Of a DNA stretch of 64,000 nucleotides, positions 36,956 to 44,464 are shown piece after piece (the first letter of the stretch is position 1; the number at the start of each line of letters is the position of its first letter). The notes under the pieces are model-generated. The model was given only the letters and a program-made list of their open reading frames with translations. It was not told where the DNA came from and did no database searches. The translations under genes were made by a program, and so were the position numbers. The stretch is from assembly GCA_016865015.1 (NCBI GenBank), contig CP018226.1, positions 3,565,001 through 3,629,000 of the forward strand. The letters are read 5' to 3'. The DNA comes from Rhizobiales bacterium IMCC20636 (GTDB lineage: Bacteria; Pseudomonadota; Alphaproteobacteria; Rhizobiales; GCA-2746425).

Positions 36956-38233
36956 ATGTCCAACATCATTTCCACTCATCCTGAGCGAGCACGGGTTCTC
37001 GACGAAGTTCACGCGCGTCCATTTGAACCCATCACATCACCCAGGACAGTTCGCCATGTGTCGTTGCTCAGCGGGCCGGAAGGCGCTGCAGCGCTGCGTG
37101 AGGCTGTATGCCAATATGCCAGGAAGGCCGGCGTTGCACCGCCTGCTGATGATGCGCGCTATTGTGTGCTGGATGGCTTTGGCGGCAGATTGCGCTGGGA
37201 ACAGCATTCCGAATTTAGTTCTTTGACGTGGGACGCACCACCACGGAATTCCCATGACGGACTGGCCTTGGTCATCGAGCAGGCCAAACAGCCATTGGGT
37301 CAGATCATCTCCATGACACGTATCGACGTTCTGGAAAGCAGCAGTGATGTGGATTTCGAGAAAATCTATGACAAGCGATCCCTGTGTGTCTCCGAAGTGC
37401 ATCAGGGTCTGGCGCTGATCGCTACGGATTTCCGGCAAAGCGCTGATGGTGCGACCGGCATGAGCATTCTCAATCAGGGCGCGAGCGATATTGCTGTCGG
37501 CGGACTGGTCCAGCGGCTTCTGGAAATCGAGACTTACCGGACACTGGCGCTACTGGGTCTGCCACTTGCGCAGCGCACCGCACCAATTGTCGGTGACATT
37601 GAGGATAGTCTGGCAAACATCACGGCGAATTTGAAAGACAATCTGCAGGGCGTGAGCGAACAGCTGCTTGATGAAATTACGCGTCTGTCTGCGGATCTGG
37701 AAGCCAATGCTGCCGCATGCCTGTTTCGCTTTGGCGCAAGCAAGGCCTATCATGAGATCGTTCGCCTGCGGCTCGATGCCATTCAGGAAGTCAGCTATCA
37801 GCACCATCCGACCTTGGACGCTTTCCTGATCCGGCGCATGCAGCCGGCGATGCAGACCATTCGGGCCTTGGAAGAACGCCAGGCTAACCTGTCCCGCAAA
37901 CTGTCACGCGCAGCCAATTTGTTGCGCACCCGCGTTGATGTGGGGCTTGAGCGGCAGAACCGGGATTTGCTGGCCTCCATGAACGACCGCGCCAAACAGC
38001 AATTCCGTCTGCAACAAACCGTTGAAGGCCTATCGATTGCTGCCATCAGCTATTATGTGGTTGGACTGATTGCCTATCTCTTGAAAGGCATCGAGCCGCC
38101 GCTTCAGGCGCTGTTCGGCACGCCCTATATCAGCAATATTCTGACAGCTGCGTCGGTGCCGTTTGTGTTGGCAGGCATGTGGTATGTGGTGCGCCGTATC
38201 CGGCAATCTCATGCTGAAGAGAAGTCAGACTAG
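36956..38233 (+). CDS. DUF3422 family membrane protein
   Basis: This 425-residue protein belongs to the DUF3422 family found mainly in alpha- and betaproteobacteria. It starts with HPERARVLDEVHARPFEPI, the family's most conserved segment. A long helical middle part follows (ENLEDSLANITANLKDNL-type heptads from about 210 to 355), with two C-terminal transmembrane helices (GLSIAAISYYVVGLIAYLL and NILTAASVPFVLAGMWYVV). The function is unknown; the topology suggests a cytoplasmic domain anchored at the inner membrane. It is divergent from the gntR-lut operon and shares its 215-bp upstream region. Confidence 0.9.
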   Translation: MSNIISTHPERARVLDEVHARPFEPITSPRTVRHVSLLSGPEGAAALREAVCQYARKAGVAPPADDARYCVLDGFGGRLRWEQHSEFSSLTWDAPPRNSHDGLALVIEQAKQPLGQIISMTRIDVLESSSDVDFEKIYDKRSLCVSEVHQGLALIATDFRQSADGATGMSILNQGASDIAVGGLVQRLLEIETYRTLALLGLPLAQRTAPIVGDIEDSLANITANLKDNLQGVSEQLLDEITRLSADLEANAAACLFRFGASKAYHEIVRLRLDAIQEVSYQHHPTLDAFLIRRMQPAMQTIRALEERQANLSRKLSRAANLLRTRVDVGLERQNRDLLASMNDRAKQQFRLQQTVEGLSIAAISYYVVGLIAYLLKGIEPPLQALFGTPYISNILTAASVPFVLAGMWYVVRRIRQSHAEEKSD

Positions 38234-38387
38234 CGGGATGGGTTGGCAGCTCTAGGCGCGCATCAGACCCTCAAGCTCACCTGATTATCCAATTCGGCAT
38301 TTGGACAGGTGCGTTGTATTGATCAAGCCAAGCCTCTAAAATCATCCGACAATTCGGACAACAAACCAATATTTCAAGGAGACCGGG

Positions 38388-39218
38388 ATGAATTCGATTC
38401 CTGACGTGACATTTAATGACGGCCAGACGATGCCCAGTCTTGGATTTGGTTGCTGGACACTGAGTGAAAAGGAAGCTGCAGCTGCGATCTTGAGCGCTCT
38501 CAAGATCGGCTACCGGTTGATTGATGGTGCCTATATCTATGGCAACGAGGCACAGATGGGCGAGGCACTGCGTGCCTCCGAGCTGAAACGCGATGAGATT
38601 TTCCTGACAACCAAGGTCTGGAATGCGGATCAGGGACGAGGCAAAACCCGCGCATCGGTAGAACGGAGCCTGAAAGCTATCGGTGTGGACCAGCTCAATC
38701 TAGTTCTGATCCATTGGCCAGTTCCAAAGAACGATCTCTATGTTGAAACGTGGCAGACCCTGATTGAGCTGAAAAATGAAGGGTTGGTTCGCTCCATCGG
38801 TGTGTCAAACTTCAATGCCGACCATCTTGAGCGCATCATCGGCGAAACCGGTGAGGTTCCGGTGCTGAACCAGATTGAAGTCAATCCGGCTTTGCAGCAA
38901 ACCGAACTTCGAGCGGCCTGCGCGGCGCAGAACATCATTGTGCAAGCCTGGACTCCCCTCGGCAATGGGCGGAACTTCGACTCTGCGCCGATCCGGGATG
39001 CTGCTGCACGTACGGGCAAAAGTCCGGCACAAATCATCCTGCGCTGGCATATGCAACTTGGCAATACAACCATCCCACGGTCTACAAACCCGAAGCGGCA
39101 GGCAGACAATCTCGACATTTTTGATTTCGAGCTGACCGCAGACGAGATGTCTGCGATCGCAACCCTTGACGAAGGTGTGCGCTGCGGTCCGGACCCACTG
39201 GTGTTCAGCGGCGACTGA
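38388..39218 (+). CDS. Aldo/keto reductase (2,5-diketo-D-gluconate reductase-like)
   Basis: This 276-residue enzyme is an AKR5-type reductase. The catalytic tetrad is seen in YRLIDGAYIYGNE (Asp, Tyr), FLTTKVWN (Lys) and LVLIHWPVP (His). SIGVSNFNADHLERI and the NADPH-binding STNPKRQADNLDIFDF segments follow. The length is normal. It reduces aldehydes or keto-sugars with NADPH, with the physiological substrate unknown. AAGGAG lies 10 nt before the ATG. It appears monocistronic. It belongs to a different AKR subgroup from the reductase next to groEL. Confidence 0.93.
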   Translation: MNSIPDVTFNDGQTMPSLGFGCWTLSEKEAAAAILSALKIGYRLIDGAYIYGNEAQMGEALRASELKRDEIFLTTKVWNADQGRGKTRASVERSLKAIGVDQLNLVLIHWPVPKNDLYVETWQTLIELKNEGLVRSIGVSNFNADHLERIIGETGEVPVLNQIEVNPALQQTELRAACAAQNIIVQAWTPLGNGRNFDSAPIRDAAARTGKSPAQIILRWHMQLGNTTIPRSTNPKRQADNLDIFDFELTADEMSAIATLDEGVRCGPDPLVFSGD

Positions 39219-39366
39219 AGAGATACCGAATGTGATACGGGCCGATGTCAGCGCTGGCATTGGCCCGTGCAAGAGCGTATCGGACATTCGATGCACAGCC
39301 ATTCCGACTGGATGCCTGGCAATAATGCTGAGCGTTATTTCCTGGATGCACCGGGCCATTGTCAAT

Positions 39367-39421
39367 GCGTGGCTCCTTGTGGTCACAGAGTGGGTTCTCG
39401 GAACAAGTCCGAGAACGACGG
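39367..39421. repeat. Interspersed palindromic repeat, copy 3 (about 54-bp unit)
   Basis: The core TTCTCGGA-ACAAG-TCCGAGAA is at 39395-39415. GTGGCTC and TCACAGAGTGG before it and CGACGG after it match the reverse complement of copy 2 at 2.2 kb. The two copies thus define the outer limits of the repeat. Confidence 0.85.
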
Positions 39422-39659
39422 CGGTGGGGCTGGGTGAGAGGCTGTGAGCCATTCAATGCGATGTGAATTTCCACAATTTCGCACTTCACCAATCGCTGTG
39501 CCCTTAATCCTAAAATCGCTCCGCCCGTAGTCCTATACCAGGCATCTGCCATACACACTCCCCCGACAAGCTGCATCCCTCTTCGGCACACATTCTGTCA
39601 GCCCCTTTTGCCACATACTCCGTCCCCTCGCCGCCACTCACTCCGTCATACTCTCCGTC

Positions 39660-39682
39660 ATGCTCGGACTTGTTCCGAGCAT
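39660..39682. repeat. Interspersed palindromic repeat, copy 4
   Basis: ATGCTCGGA-CTTGT-TCCGAGCAT has perfect 9-bp arms and is preceded by CTCCGTC, as in copy 5. It lies inside unit 1 of the tandem duplication. Confidence 0.88.
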
Positions 39683-39864
39683 CCATCTCCAGCTAGCCGC
39701 TGATTCGGCCAAGACCGGGCGATAGAATTCCCCGCAAACCGCCGATAAATTGCCCCGGCATCAGCCATACGCAATGGCCCGACAAGCTGCATCCCTCTTC
39801 GGCACATATTCTGTCCGCCATTTTCGTCACGTACTCCGTCCCCCTCGCCGCCACGCTCTCCGTC

Positions 39865-39887
39865 ATGCTCGGACTTGTTCCGAGCAT
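39865..39887. repeat. Interspersed palindromic repeat, copy 5
   Basis: It has the same core as copy 4 (ATGCTCGGA-CTTGT-TCCGAGCAT) and lies inside unit 2 of the tandem duplication, so it probably arose with that duplication rather than by separate insertion. Confidence 0.88.
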
Positions 39888-40012
39888 CCATTTTCAGCCA
39901 GCCGCCGATTTGGCAATATTTATAATTAGCCAAGACCGCACGGTGGGATTCCCCGCAAAACACCGATGAATTGCCCCGGCATCAGCCATGACAAACTATT
40001 GAGGCGCCAAAT

Positions 40013-40324
40013 CTACGTGCAGCAGTATTTCAGTTGAGGGCTGTCATTGCAGCAATCGGTCATGAGAAAACTCAGTAATGCGCCGATGCGTGAGAAATCA
40101 ACTGTGTAACGCAAGCTGCGGGACTGTCTTTCCACCTGAACAAACCCGGCTTTTGACAAGGCAGCCAGGTGAAACGAGGCTCGCGAAGGCGTCGCGCCAA
40201 CCATCTGGGCGATGTCTCCCGCGTTCAGCCCTTCGGGACCTGCGGTGACCAACGCGCGGATGACTTTCAGCCGGTCTGCGTTCGACAGGGCCTGAAACAT
40301 TGCGGCGGCTTCTTCTTCGATCAT
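40013..40324 (-). CDS. ArsR-family metalloregulator-like repressor
   Basis: This 103-residue protein is an ArsR/SmtB winged-helix repressor. The recognition region is NAGDIAQMVGATPSRASFHLAALSKAGFV. It lacks the classical CVC metal site in the recognition helix. Instead the C-terminus is cysteine-rich (MTDCCNDSPQLKYCCT), so it could sense arsenite or another thiophilic metal through its tail. It is divergent from a DUF6428 gene whose product also ends in cysteine pairs. Two copies of the inverted repeat ATTTCAA-N6-TTGAA lie between the genes and are the likely operators, one of them touching its own start codon. Confidence 0.9.
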   Translation of the reverse strand: MIEEEAAAMFQALSNADRLKVIRALVTAGPEGLNAGDIAQMVGATPSRASFHLAALSKAGFVQVERQSRSLRYTVDFSRIGALLSFLMTDCCNDSPQLKYCCT

Positions 40325-40344
40325 ATTTCAACAACTCTTGAATT
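40325..40344. promoter_or_regulatory. ArsR operator candidate, proximal to arsR
   Basis: ATTTCAA-CAACTC-TTGAATT directly abuts the start codon of the ArsR gene. It matches the second site downstream except for swapped bases at the outer end of one arm. Confidence 0.6.
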
Positions 40345-40367
40345 ATAATTTCCACTATGCCATACAT

Positions 40368-40387
40368 ATTTCAATATTCGTTGAAAT
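40368..40387. promoter_or_regulatory. ArsR operator candidate, proximal to the DUF6428 gene
   Basis: ATTTCAA-TATTCG-TTGAAAT is a perfect 7-bp inverted repeat with a 6-nt centre. It ends 16 bp before the DUF6428 start and overlaps nothing else. The AT-rich inverted repeat fits ArsR/SmtB operators. Confidence 0.7.
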
Positions 40388-40403
40388 GACAGGAGAAACA
40401 CAG

Positions 40404-40922
40404 ATGACTTTCACCGCACTGCTGTCCAGTCTTGAACCATTTGATGCCACAGCGCCGCTGGTCTTCAAAATCGATGATCGAATAATCGGCGCAGGCTATC
40501 ATGTCACCGAACTTCGCCATTCGATGTCAACCGGTATCGATTGCGGCGGCAACGTCGATCGTTGGCAAGAAGCCCGACTTCAACTACTCGATGGGACCGG
40601 TGACACCCATATGAGTGTTGGCAAATTCAGAGACATTGTCACAAAGAGCCTCGGCAGACTTCCAGAACTGGCGCAGATCCCGTTGTTGGTTGAGTTTGCG
40701 CCAGACAATGCAGGTCTCAAACTGATGCTCCTGGAGGACCCTGTGCTGCAGGATGGTCAGGTCACACTCAGACTGCGAGACTCCAAGGCCGTCTGCAAAC
40801 CTGCACAGCGCAACGGCGCGCTCAGTGCTCCGAGCGATGCCTGTTGTGGCGTGACGCCCTCTGCAAGTGCCTGCTGCGGTTCAAACACGCCACCAACCGC
40901 TCCTGTAGCGTGTTGCGCATGA
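40404..40922 (+). CDS. DUF6428 family protein with cysteine-rich tail
   Basis: This 172-residue cytoplasmic protein matches, from memory, the DUF6428 family often found in arsenic-resistance neighbourhoods of alphaproteobacteria. The core (residues 1-130) includes AGYHVTELRHSMSTGIDCGG and DTHMSVGKFRDIV. The last 35 residues form a tail with three Cys-Cys pairs (DACCGV, SACCGS, VACCA) separated by Ser/Pro/Thr linkers, which looks suited to binding a soft metal or metalloid. The ATG at 40404 has AGGAG 8 nt upstream; earlier in-frame codons cover the operator. It is divergent from an ArsR gene and probably induced by its ligand. The core function is unknown. Confidence 0.82.
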   Translation: MTFTALLSSLEPFDATAPLVFKIDDRIIGAGYHVTELRHSMSTGIDCGGNVDRWQEARLQLLDGTGDTHMSVGKFRDIVTKSLGRLPELAQIPLLVEFAPDNAGLKLMLLEDPVLQDGQVTLRLRDSKAVCKPAQRNGALSAPSDACCGVTPSASACCGSNTPPTAPVACCA

Positions 40923-41037
40923 TTGCTGGCGAACCGGGTCACACTCTCTGATCCGGTTCGCCTTTGAACAGCTGATTTTTGCAGGCAGAGGGACAATTCT
41001 TGCTCGCCCTTCTCTGTGCACGGCGTTATGGTGAGCC

Positions 41038-41658
41038 ATGTCAAACATCGATTCACTTTTCGTCACCCGCCTTTACCGTGCACCACTGTCTGAGGTTGGC
41101 AAATCGCCAGATGCAGCAGAGTTGGAAGCCTCATGCCTGTCGATAGCCGTTGATGATGAGGCGGGCCAGAACTGGTGCGAGGAAAACGACTTTCCCGGTT
41201 ACACAAGCTACGCCTCGCTGGCCGATTTGCCGTGGCGGTTTCCGGTGTTCAAGGATCTGGTGAAAGCACTGGACAAGCATGTGGCGGCATTTGCCAAGGA
41301 TTTGCAGTTCGACGTGGGCGACAAGAAGATCAAGCTGGATTCGATGTGGATCAACATCTTGCCGCCCGGTGGTGTGCACACCTCGCACATCCACCCGCAC
41401 AGCGTGATCAGCGGCACAACCTATGTCGCCATGCCCGATGGTGCCAGTGCGATCAAGTTCGAGGATCCTCGTCTGCCAATGATGATGGCTGCGCCCGGAC
41501 GCAAGCCCAAGGCGCGCAACGAATTGCGCAGCTTCATTTATGTCGCGCCAGAGATTGGTGATGTGCTGCTCTGGGAAAGCTGGCTGCGCCATGAAGTCCC
41601 GCTCAACATGGCAGATGATGACCGCATCAGCGTGAGTTTCAACTACGGATGGGAATAG
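41038..41658 (+). CDS. 2OG-Fe(II) oxygenase family protein (TIGR02466 type)
   Basis: This 206-residue protein has the double-stranded beta-helix of 2-oxoglutarate/Fe(II) oxygenases. Iron ligands are visible as His...His in HTSHIHPHSVISGTTYV and a distal His in SWLRHEVPLN, with a following Arg in DDRISVSFNYGW that should bind 2-oxoglutarate. The overall order (GYTSYASLADLPWRFPVF, then LDSMWINILPPGG) matches the TIGR02466 group of unknown substrate. It seems monocistronic and converges on the OsmC gene with a hairpin between. A hydroxylase role is expected, but the target is not known. Confidence 0.88.
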   Translation: MSNIDSLFVTRLYRAPLSEVGKSPDAAELEASCLSIAVDDEAGQNWCEENDFPGYTSYASLADLPWRFPVFKDLVKALDKHVAAFAKDLQFDVGDKKIKLDSMWINILPPGGVHTSHIHPHSVISGTTYVAMPDGASAIKFEDPRLPMMMAAPGRKPKARNELRSFIYVAPEIGDVLLWESWLRHEVPLNMADDDRISVSFNYGWE

Positions 41659-41690
41659 GCGCTTTGGCCGCGGTCACCGCATCTGCTTGC

Positions 41691-41727
41691 TGTCATTGAA
41701 ACAGACAGAGCCACTGGTTCAATGACA
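41691..41727. terminator. Convergent-gene hairpin
   Basis: TGTCATTGAA (41691-41700) pairs perfectly with TTCAATGACA (41718-41727), with a 17-nt loop. It sits between the ends of the converging oxygenase and OsmC genes. There is no long U tract. Confidence 0.5.
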
Positions 41728-41745
41728 TCGTTGCACAGCGGGTCT

Positions 41746-42150
41746 TCAGTCTTTTCGCCGGATACTGCCAACAAGCTCCATCGCCTCAGCCAGCGTGTTT
41801 GAGATCGTTCCATATTTACGCAAATTCCGATGCAGCAATTCCAGTCGCTGATCAGTCTCATCTGTATCGACCACAATTTCGTAGTCTATACGTACCATCA
41901 TGGGCGGACTGTCCTGCCGGATTCCGTGCAGAGTGATATTCATATCCCGCAGCTTGAAGTCCAGCATGGGAACCACCCGTTCAGCCCCTTTCAACATGCA
42001 GGCGGCAAGGCTTGCCAGCAGCATTTCAGCTGGATTGAAGGCATCATCACGTCCCGCCATGTCTGTATCAAGTACAATCCGCGCTTCTTTGGTACGGGCC
42101 TCGGAGCCGTGGCTGTCGATCCGGCGAGCGGTTACATGGTATTCAAGCAT
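41746..42150 (-). CDS. OsmC-family protein
   Basis: This protein of about 134 residues belongs to the OsmC/Ohr superfamily of thiol-dependent peroxidases. NPAEMLLASLAACMLKGAERV contains the conserved peroxidatic-type cysteine (AAC), and residues from DFKLRDMNITL onward form the second half. Only one of the usual two cysteines is visible, as in YhfA-like subtypes. The ATG at 42150 has AGGA at good distance; 42159 is an alternative. Longer frames run into the thioredoxin gene. It is last in the arsR-arsP-thioredoxin-osmC cluster and may handle organic peroxides or reactive sulfur species. Confidence 0.85.
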   Translation of the reverse strand: MLEYHVTARRIDSHGSEARTKEARIVLDTDMAGRDDAFNPAEMLLASLAACMLKGAERVVPMLDFKLRDMNITLHGIRQDSPPMMVRIDYEIVVDTDETDQRLELLHRNLRKYGTISNTLAEAMELVGSIRRKD

Positions 42151-42211
42151 ATCTGTCATTCCTAAAGGCAATTCGGACGTTGCGGAAAAGCGTTGCTGGT
42201 GTGGCGTCAGC

Positions 42212-42448
42212 TTAAGCTGAAAGCCATTGTTCCAGCTTCGACGTCTCCGGCAAGCCGCCTGCATGAACAAGCTTGCCGTCAACTGCGATTCCCGGGGTGG
42301 ACATAACACCAGCCAAGGCGATGGATTTGACGTCCGAGACCTTTTCCACGTCGACTCTGAGACCAAGTCTGGTGGCAGCCTCTCTCACCATGGCTTCGGT
42401 GGTTTCACACTTTTTGCAGCCAGGGCCGTAGATTGTAATGGATTTCAT
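42212..42448 (-). CDS. Small thioredoxin-like protein (redox-active disulfide)
   Basis: This 78-residue protein starts MKSITIYGPGCKKCETTEAM, with the CxxC redox pair (CKKC) after the first strand. It continues with ALAGVMSTPGIAVDGKLVHAGG, where the cis-proline (TPGI) faces the active site. The size fits the thioredoxin_3 group, which is frequently encoded next to ArsP/DUF318 permeases. It starts 11 bp after the permease stop, so the two are co-transcribed. It may reduce or relay thiols to the membrane permease; that role is inferred from gene pairing. Confidence 0.92.
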   Translation of the reverse strand: MKSITIYGPGCKKCETTEAMVREAATRLGLRVDVEKVSDVKSIALAGVMSTPGIAVDGKLVHAGGLPETSKLEQWLSA

Positions 42449-42459
42449 GGCAGGACCTT

Positions 42460-43518
42460 TCAGAGAAGAAAATTGAACAGATAGCCGGTCGCGAGGATGC
42501 CTAGGGATACCACTGCGATGAAGATCGCGATCAACCGAAGCGTCAGCACCTGTTTGAGGATGATCATTTCGGGCAGCGACAGTGCGATCACCGACATCAT
42601 GAAGGCCAATGTGGTGCCAAGGGCCGCGCCTTTGCCCAACAACGCCTCGGCAATGGGAATGACGCCCGCAGCGTTGGTGTACATCGGCACTCCGATCAGC
42701 ACAGCAGATGGGACCGACCACCATGCCTCACCACCCATGATTTTCAGCATCATCGCCTCGGGAACATAGCCATGAATGGCCGCGCCTATGGCGATGCCCA
42801 CCAGGACCCAGATCCAGACCTTGCCGACAATCTCGCGGACCTGCTCGAGACCGATTTTAATCCGTTCAATTGGCGTCAGTTTCTCTTCAGGCAGGTCGCC
42901 CACGGGACCGGCGTTTAGCGCGCGCACCCAGTCCTGCAGATAACGTTCCAGTCTCATGCGTCCCAGCACGTAGCCGGAAACCGTTGCAATGGTGAAACCG
43001 AAGACCAGATAGATCGTGGCGATTTTCCAGCCGACCAGACCATAGAGCAGCCCAAGGCCAACAGGCCCCACCATTGGCCCTGCAATCAGAAAAGAGAATG
43101 TGACGCCCAGCGGAATGCCCGCAGAAACGAAGCCAATAAACAGTGGCACCGAAGAGCAGGAACAAAATGGCGTCAAAACTCCCAGAAGCGCTGCCATCGG
43201 ATAGCCCCAGATCTGGCGCTTTCCAGCAAGGATGGCACGTGTTTTTTCAGGGCTGAACCAACTGCGCAGCACACCGGTCACAAAGACGATAGCCGTCAGG
43301 AGCATCAGCACCTTTGGTACATCATAGGCAAAAAAGGCAATGGCTGAGCCCGTATGGCTATCGCGCGCAACCGGGAACAGGGATGTCACCCATTCCGAGA
43401 GAGGAATCAGCTGCCCGTACACCAACCACCAGATGACAGCAGCGGCCAGCACGCTCAAATACCAGACCCAGTCCGGCATTTCATGGCGATGCGAGATTCC
43501 CTGTGTTTCAGTGGTCAT
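42460..43518 (-). CDS. ArsP-like permease (UPF0718/DUF318)
   Basis: This 352-residue membrane protein has about eight to ten predicted helices. The conserved loop LTPFCSCSSVPLFIGFVSAG carries the family's cysteine pair, and the second half mirrors it with SAVLIGVPMYTNAAGVIPI. ArsP proteins of this family export trivalent organoarsenicals, while other members have unknown roles. The gene overlaps the upstream arsR by 4 bp and is followed by the thioredoxin-like gene. With ArsR control, efflux of an arsenical or another soft-metal compound is likely. The helical loop between the halves (about 185-230) is cytosolic and charged. Confidence 0.88.
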   Translation of the reverse strand: MTTETQGISHRHEMPDWVWYLSVLAAAVIWWLVYGQLIPLSEWVTSLFPVARDSHTGSAIAFFAYDVPKVLMLLTAIVFVTGVLRSWFSPEKTRAILAGKRQIWGYPMAALLGVLTPFCSCSSVPLFIGFVSAGIPLGVTFSFLIAGPMVGPVGLGLLYGLVGWKIATIYLVFGFTIATVSGYVLGRMRLERYLQDWVRALNAGPVGDLPEEKLTPIERIKIGLEQVREIVGKVWIWVLVGIAIGAAIHGYVPEAMMLKIMGGEAWWSVPSAVLIGVPMYTNAAGVIPIAEALLGKGAALGTTLAFMMSVIALSLPEMIILKQVLTLRLIAIFIAVVSLGILATGYLFNFLL

Positions 43519-43802
43519 GCCATTTCCTGTTCAAGTAACTTTTCCGCGTTCAACACCGCAGTGATGACAGCCATGATTTCTGGTGCAAGATCGGGGTTGC
43601 GCCGAAAGCGCACCCATTGCGCATCGCGCCGATCCAGCACCAGACCAGCTTCGCGCAACACCTTCATATGTCGTGACATCCTGCTTTGGCTGGCATCAAG
43701 CCGCACCATCAGTTCGCAGACGCAATGCTCCCCCCCGTCCCAAACAATGGCAAGGGCGGCACGGCGGGTCGAATCACAAAGGGCGGTCAGAATTTCCTGC
43801 AT
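43515..43802 (-). CDS. ArsR-family arsenic-type repressor
   Basis: This 95-residue ArsR/SmtB repressor contains HCVCELMVRLDASQSRMSRH, that is, the As(III)-binding CVC motif directly before the recognition helix, as in E. coli ArsR. It should release DNA upon arsenite or antimonite binding. It is the first gene of arsR-arsP-thioredoxin-osmC, and its stop overlaps the permease start. A palindrome with ATGCGCC and GGCGCAT arms just upstream of its start is the probable operator. Confidence 0.94.
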   Translation of the reverse strand: MQEILTALCDSTRRAALAIVWDGGEHCVCELMVRLDASQSRMSRHMKVLREAGLVLDRRDAQWVRFRRNPDLAPEIMAVITAVLNAEKLLEQEMA

Positions 43803-43812
43803 GAATTTATAT

Positions 43813-43830
43813 TATGCGCCTGGGCGCATA
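43813..43830. promoter_or_regulatory. ArsR operator candidate before the arsR-arsP cluster
   Basis: TATGCGCC and GGCGCATA form a perfect 8-bp inverted repeat with a TG centre, 10 bp before the arsR start codon. The position fits autorepression. Confidence 0.6.
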
Positions 43831-43952
43831 TGCGCTTTGATCCATATCAATTCGCGCTCCACTTGAATATCTGCAGCAGGCCCGGCGACCTTATTCAATG
43901 AAGGTGGAGGCTTTCGTGTTTACAGAGAGGCAGAGCAGGATTCTATCCCTTG

Positions 43953-44279
43953 TCATGCTTCAAAATTCGTTGAAAATTTCATCAGCAGCAATCCGGCAAC
44001 GATGAGGGTGGCAGCGATGATACGTGCGGGATTGATCAGTTCACCCAAGAAGAAAATACCAACAAGAAAAGTACCGACCGCGCCAATGCCTGTCCACATC
44101 ACATAGGACGTTCCAAGCGGCAGAGTTCTCATGGCCAGCGACAGCAGGCCAAAACTGCCAATCATTGTCACGACTGTCACAATTGAAGGGACAAGCCGTG
44201 TGAAACCATCGGATTGTTTGAGTGTGTAGGCCCACAATATTTCGAGAATTCCGGCGATAACGAGATAAACCCAAGCCAT
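43953..44279 (-). CDS. gdx: Guanidinium exporter (SMR family)
   Basis: This 108-residue protein is a four-helix small multidrug resistance transporter of the SugE/Gdx branch. AWVYLVIAGILEILWAYTLK contains the essential glutamate (E13) in helix 1. The family motif appears in LPLGTSYVMWTGIGAVGTFL, followed by ELINPARIIAATLIVAGLL. A guanidine-II riboswitch in its leader, with two ACGA-loop hairpins, strongly supports guanidinium rather than drugs as the substrate. It is a proton-coupled antiporter working as an inverted dimer in the inner membrane. AGGAG lies 8 nt before the ATG. Confidence 0.93.
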   Translation of the reverse strand: MAWVYLVIAGILEILWAYTLKQSDGFTRLVPSIVTVVTMIGSFGLLSLAMRTLPLGTSYVMWTGIGAVGTFLVGIFFLGELINPARIIAATLIVAGLLLMKFSTNFEA

Positions 44280-44298
44280 GTATTGGCTCCTGACATTA

Positions 44299-44348
44299 TG
44301 GGTCGTCCCAGTTTATCTATCCCTGTGATGGGGAGCGGTCGTCCGCTC
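44299..44348 (-). promoter_or_regulatory. Guanidine-II (mini-ykkC) riboswitch
   Basis: On the minus strand GAGCGG-ACGA-CCGCTC (44348-44333) and TGGG-ACGA-CCCA (44310-44299) form two hairpins with ACGA tetraloops, 22 nt apart. This is the diagnostic structure of the guanidine-II riboswitch, whose paired loops dimerise around guanidine. The second hairpin ends about 10 nt before the AGGAG ribosome site of gdx, so ligand binding probably frees translation. Confidence 0.9.
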
Positions 44349-44464
44349 GAAGCGGATATATACCATCGTGTGCCGGTTTCAAGAAGAACCATCCGAACAA
44401 TCGCATAAACAGATAACTACACATGGTTGCTTCAGCTGTCAGGCTTGCGACATGATTCTTGCGC

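Larger units (their letters stand above)
39548..39984. repeat. Tandem duplication (units of 216 and 221 bp)
   Basis: Unit 1 (39548-39763) and unit 2 (39764-39984) both start with GCCATAC, share CCCGACAAGCTGCATCCCTC and CTCCGTCATGCTCGGACTTG, and end with GCCCCGGCATCA. The units differ by scattered substitutions and small indels, so the duplication is not recent. Each contains one palindrome. Confidence 0.85.
39219..40012. other. Repeat-rich intergenic region
   Basis: No gene is supportable in this stretch of nearly 800 bp. It holds three copies of the palindromic repeat and a tandem duplication (listed separately). The remaining sequence gives only short, overlapping frames of low credibility on both strands. 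Confidence 0.7.
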
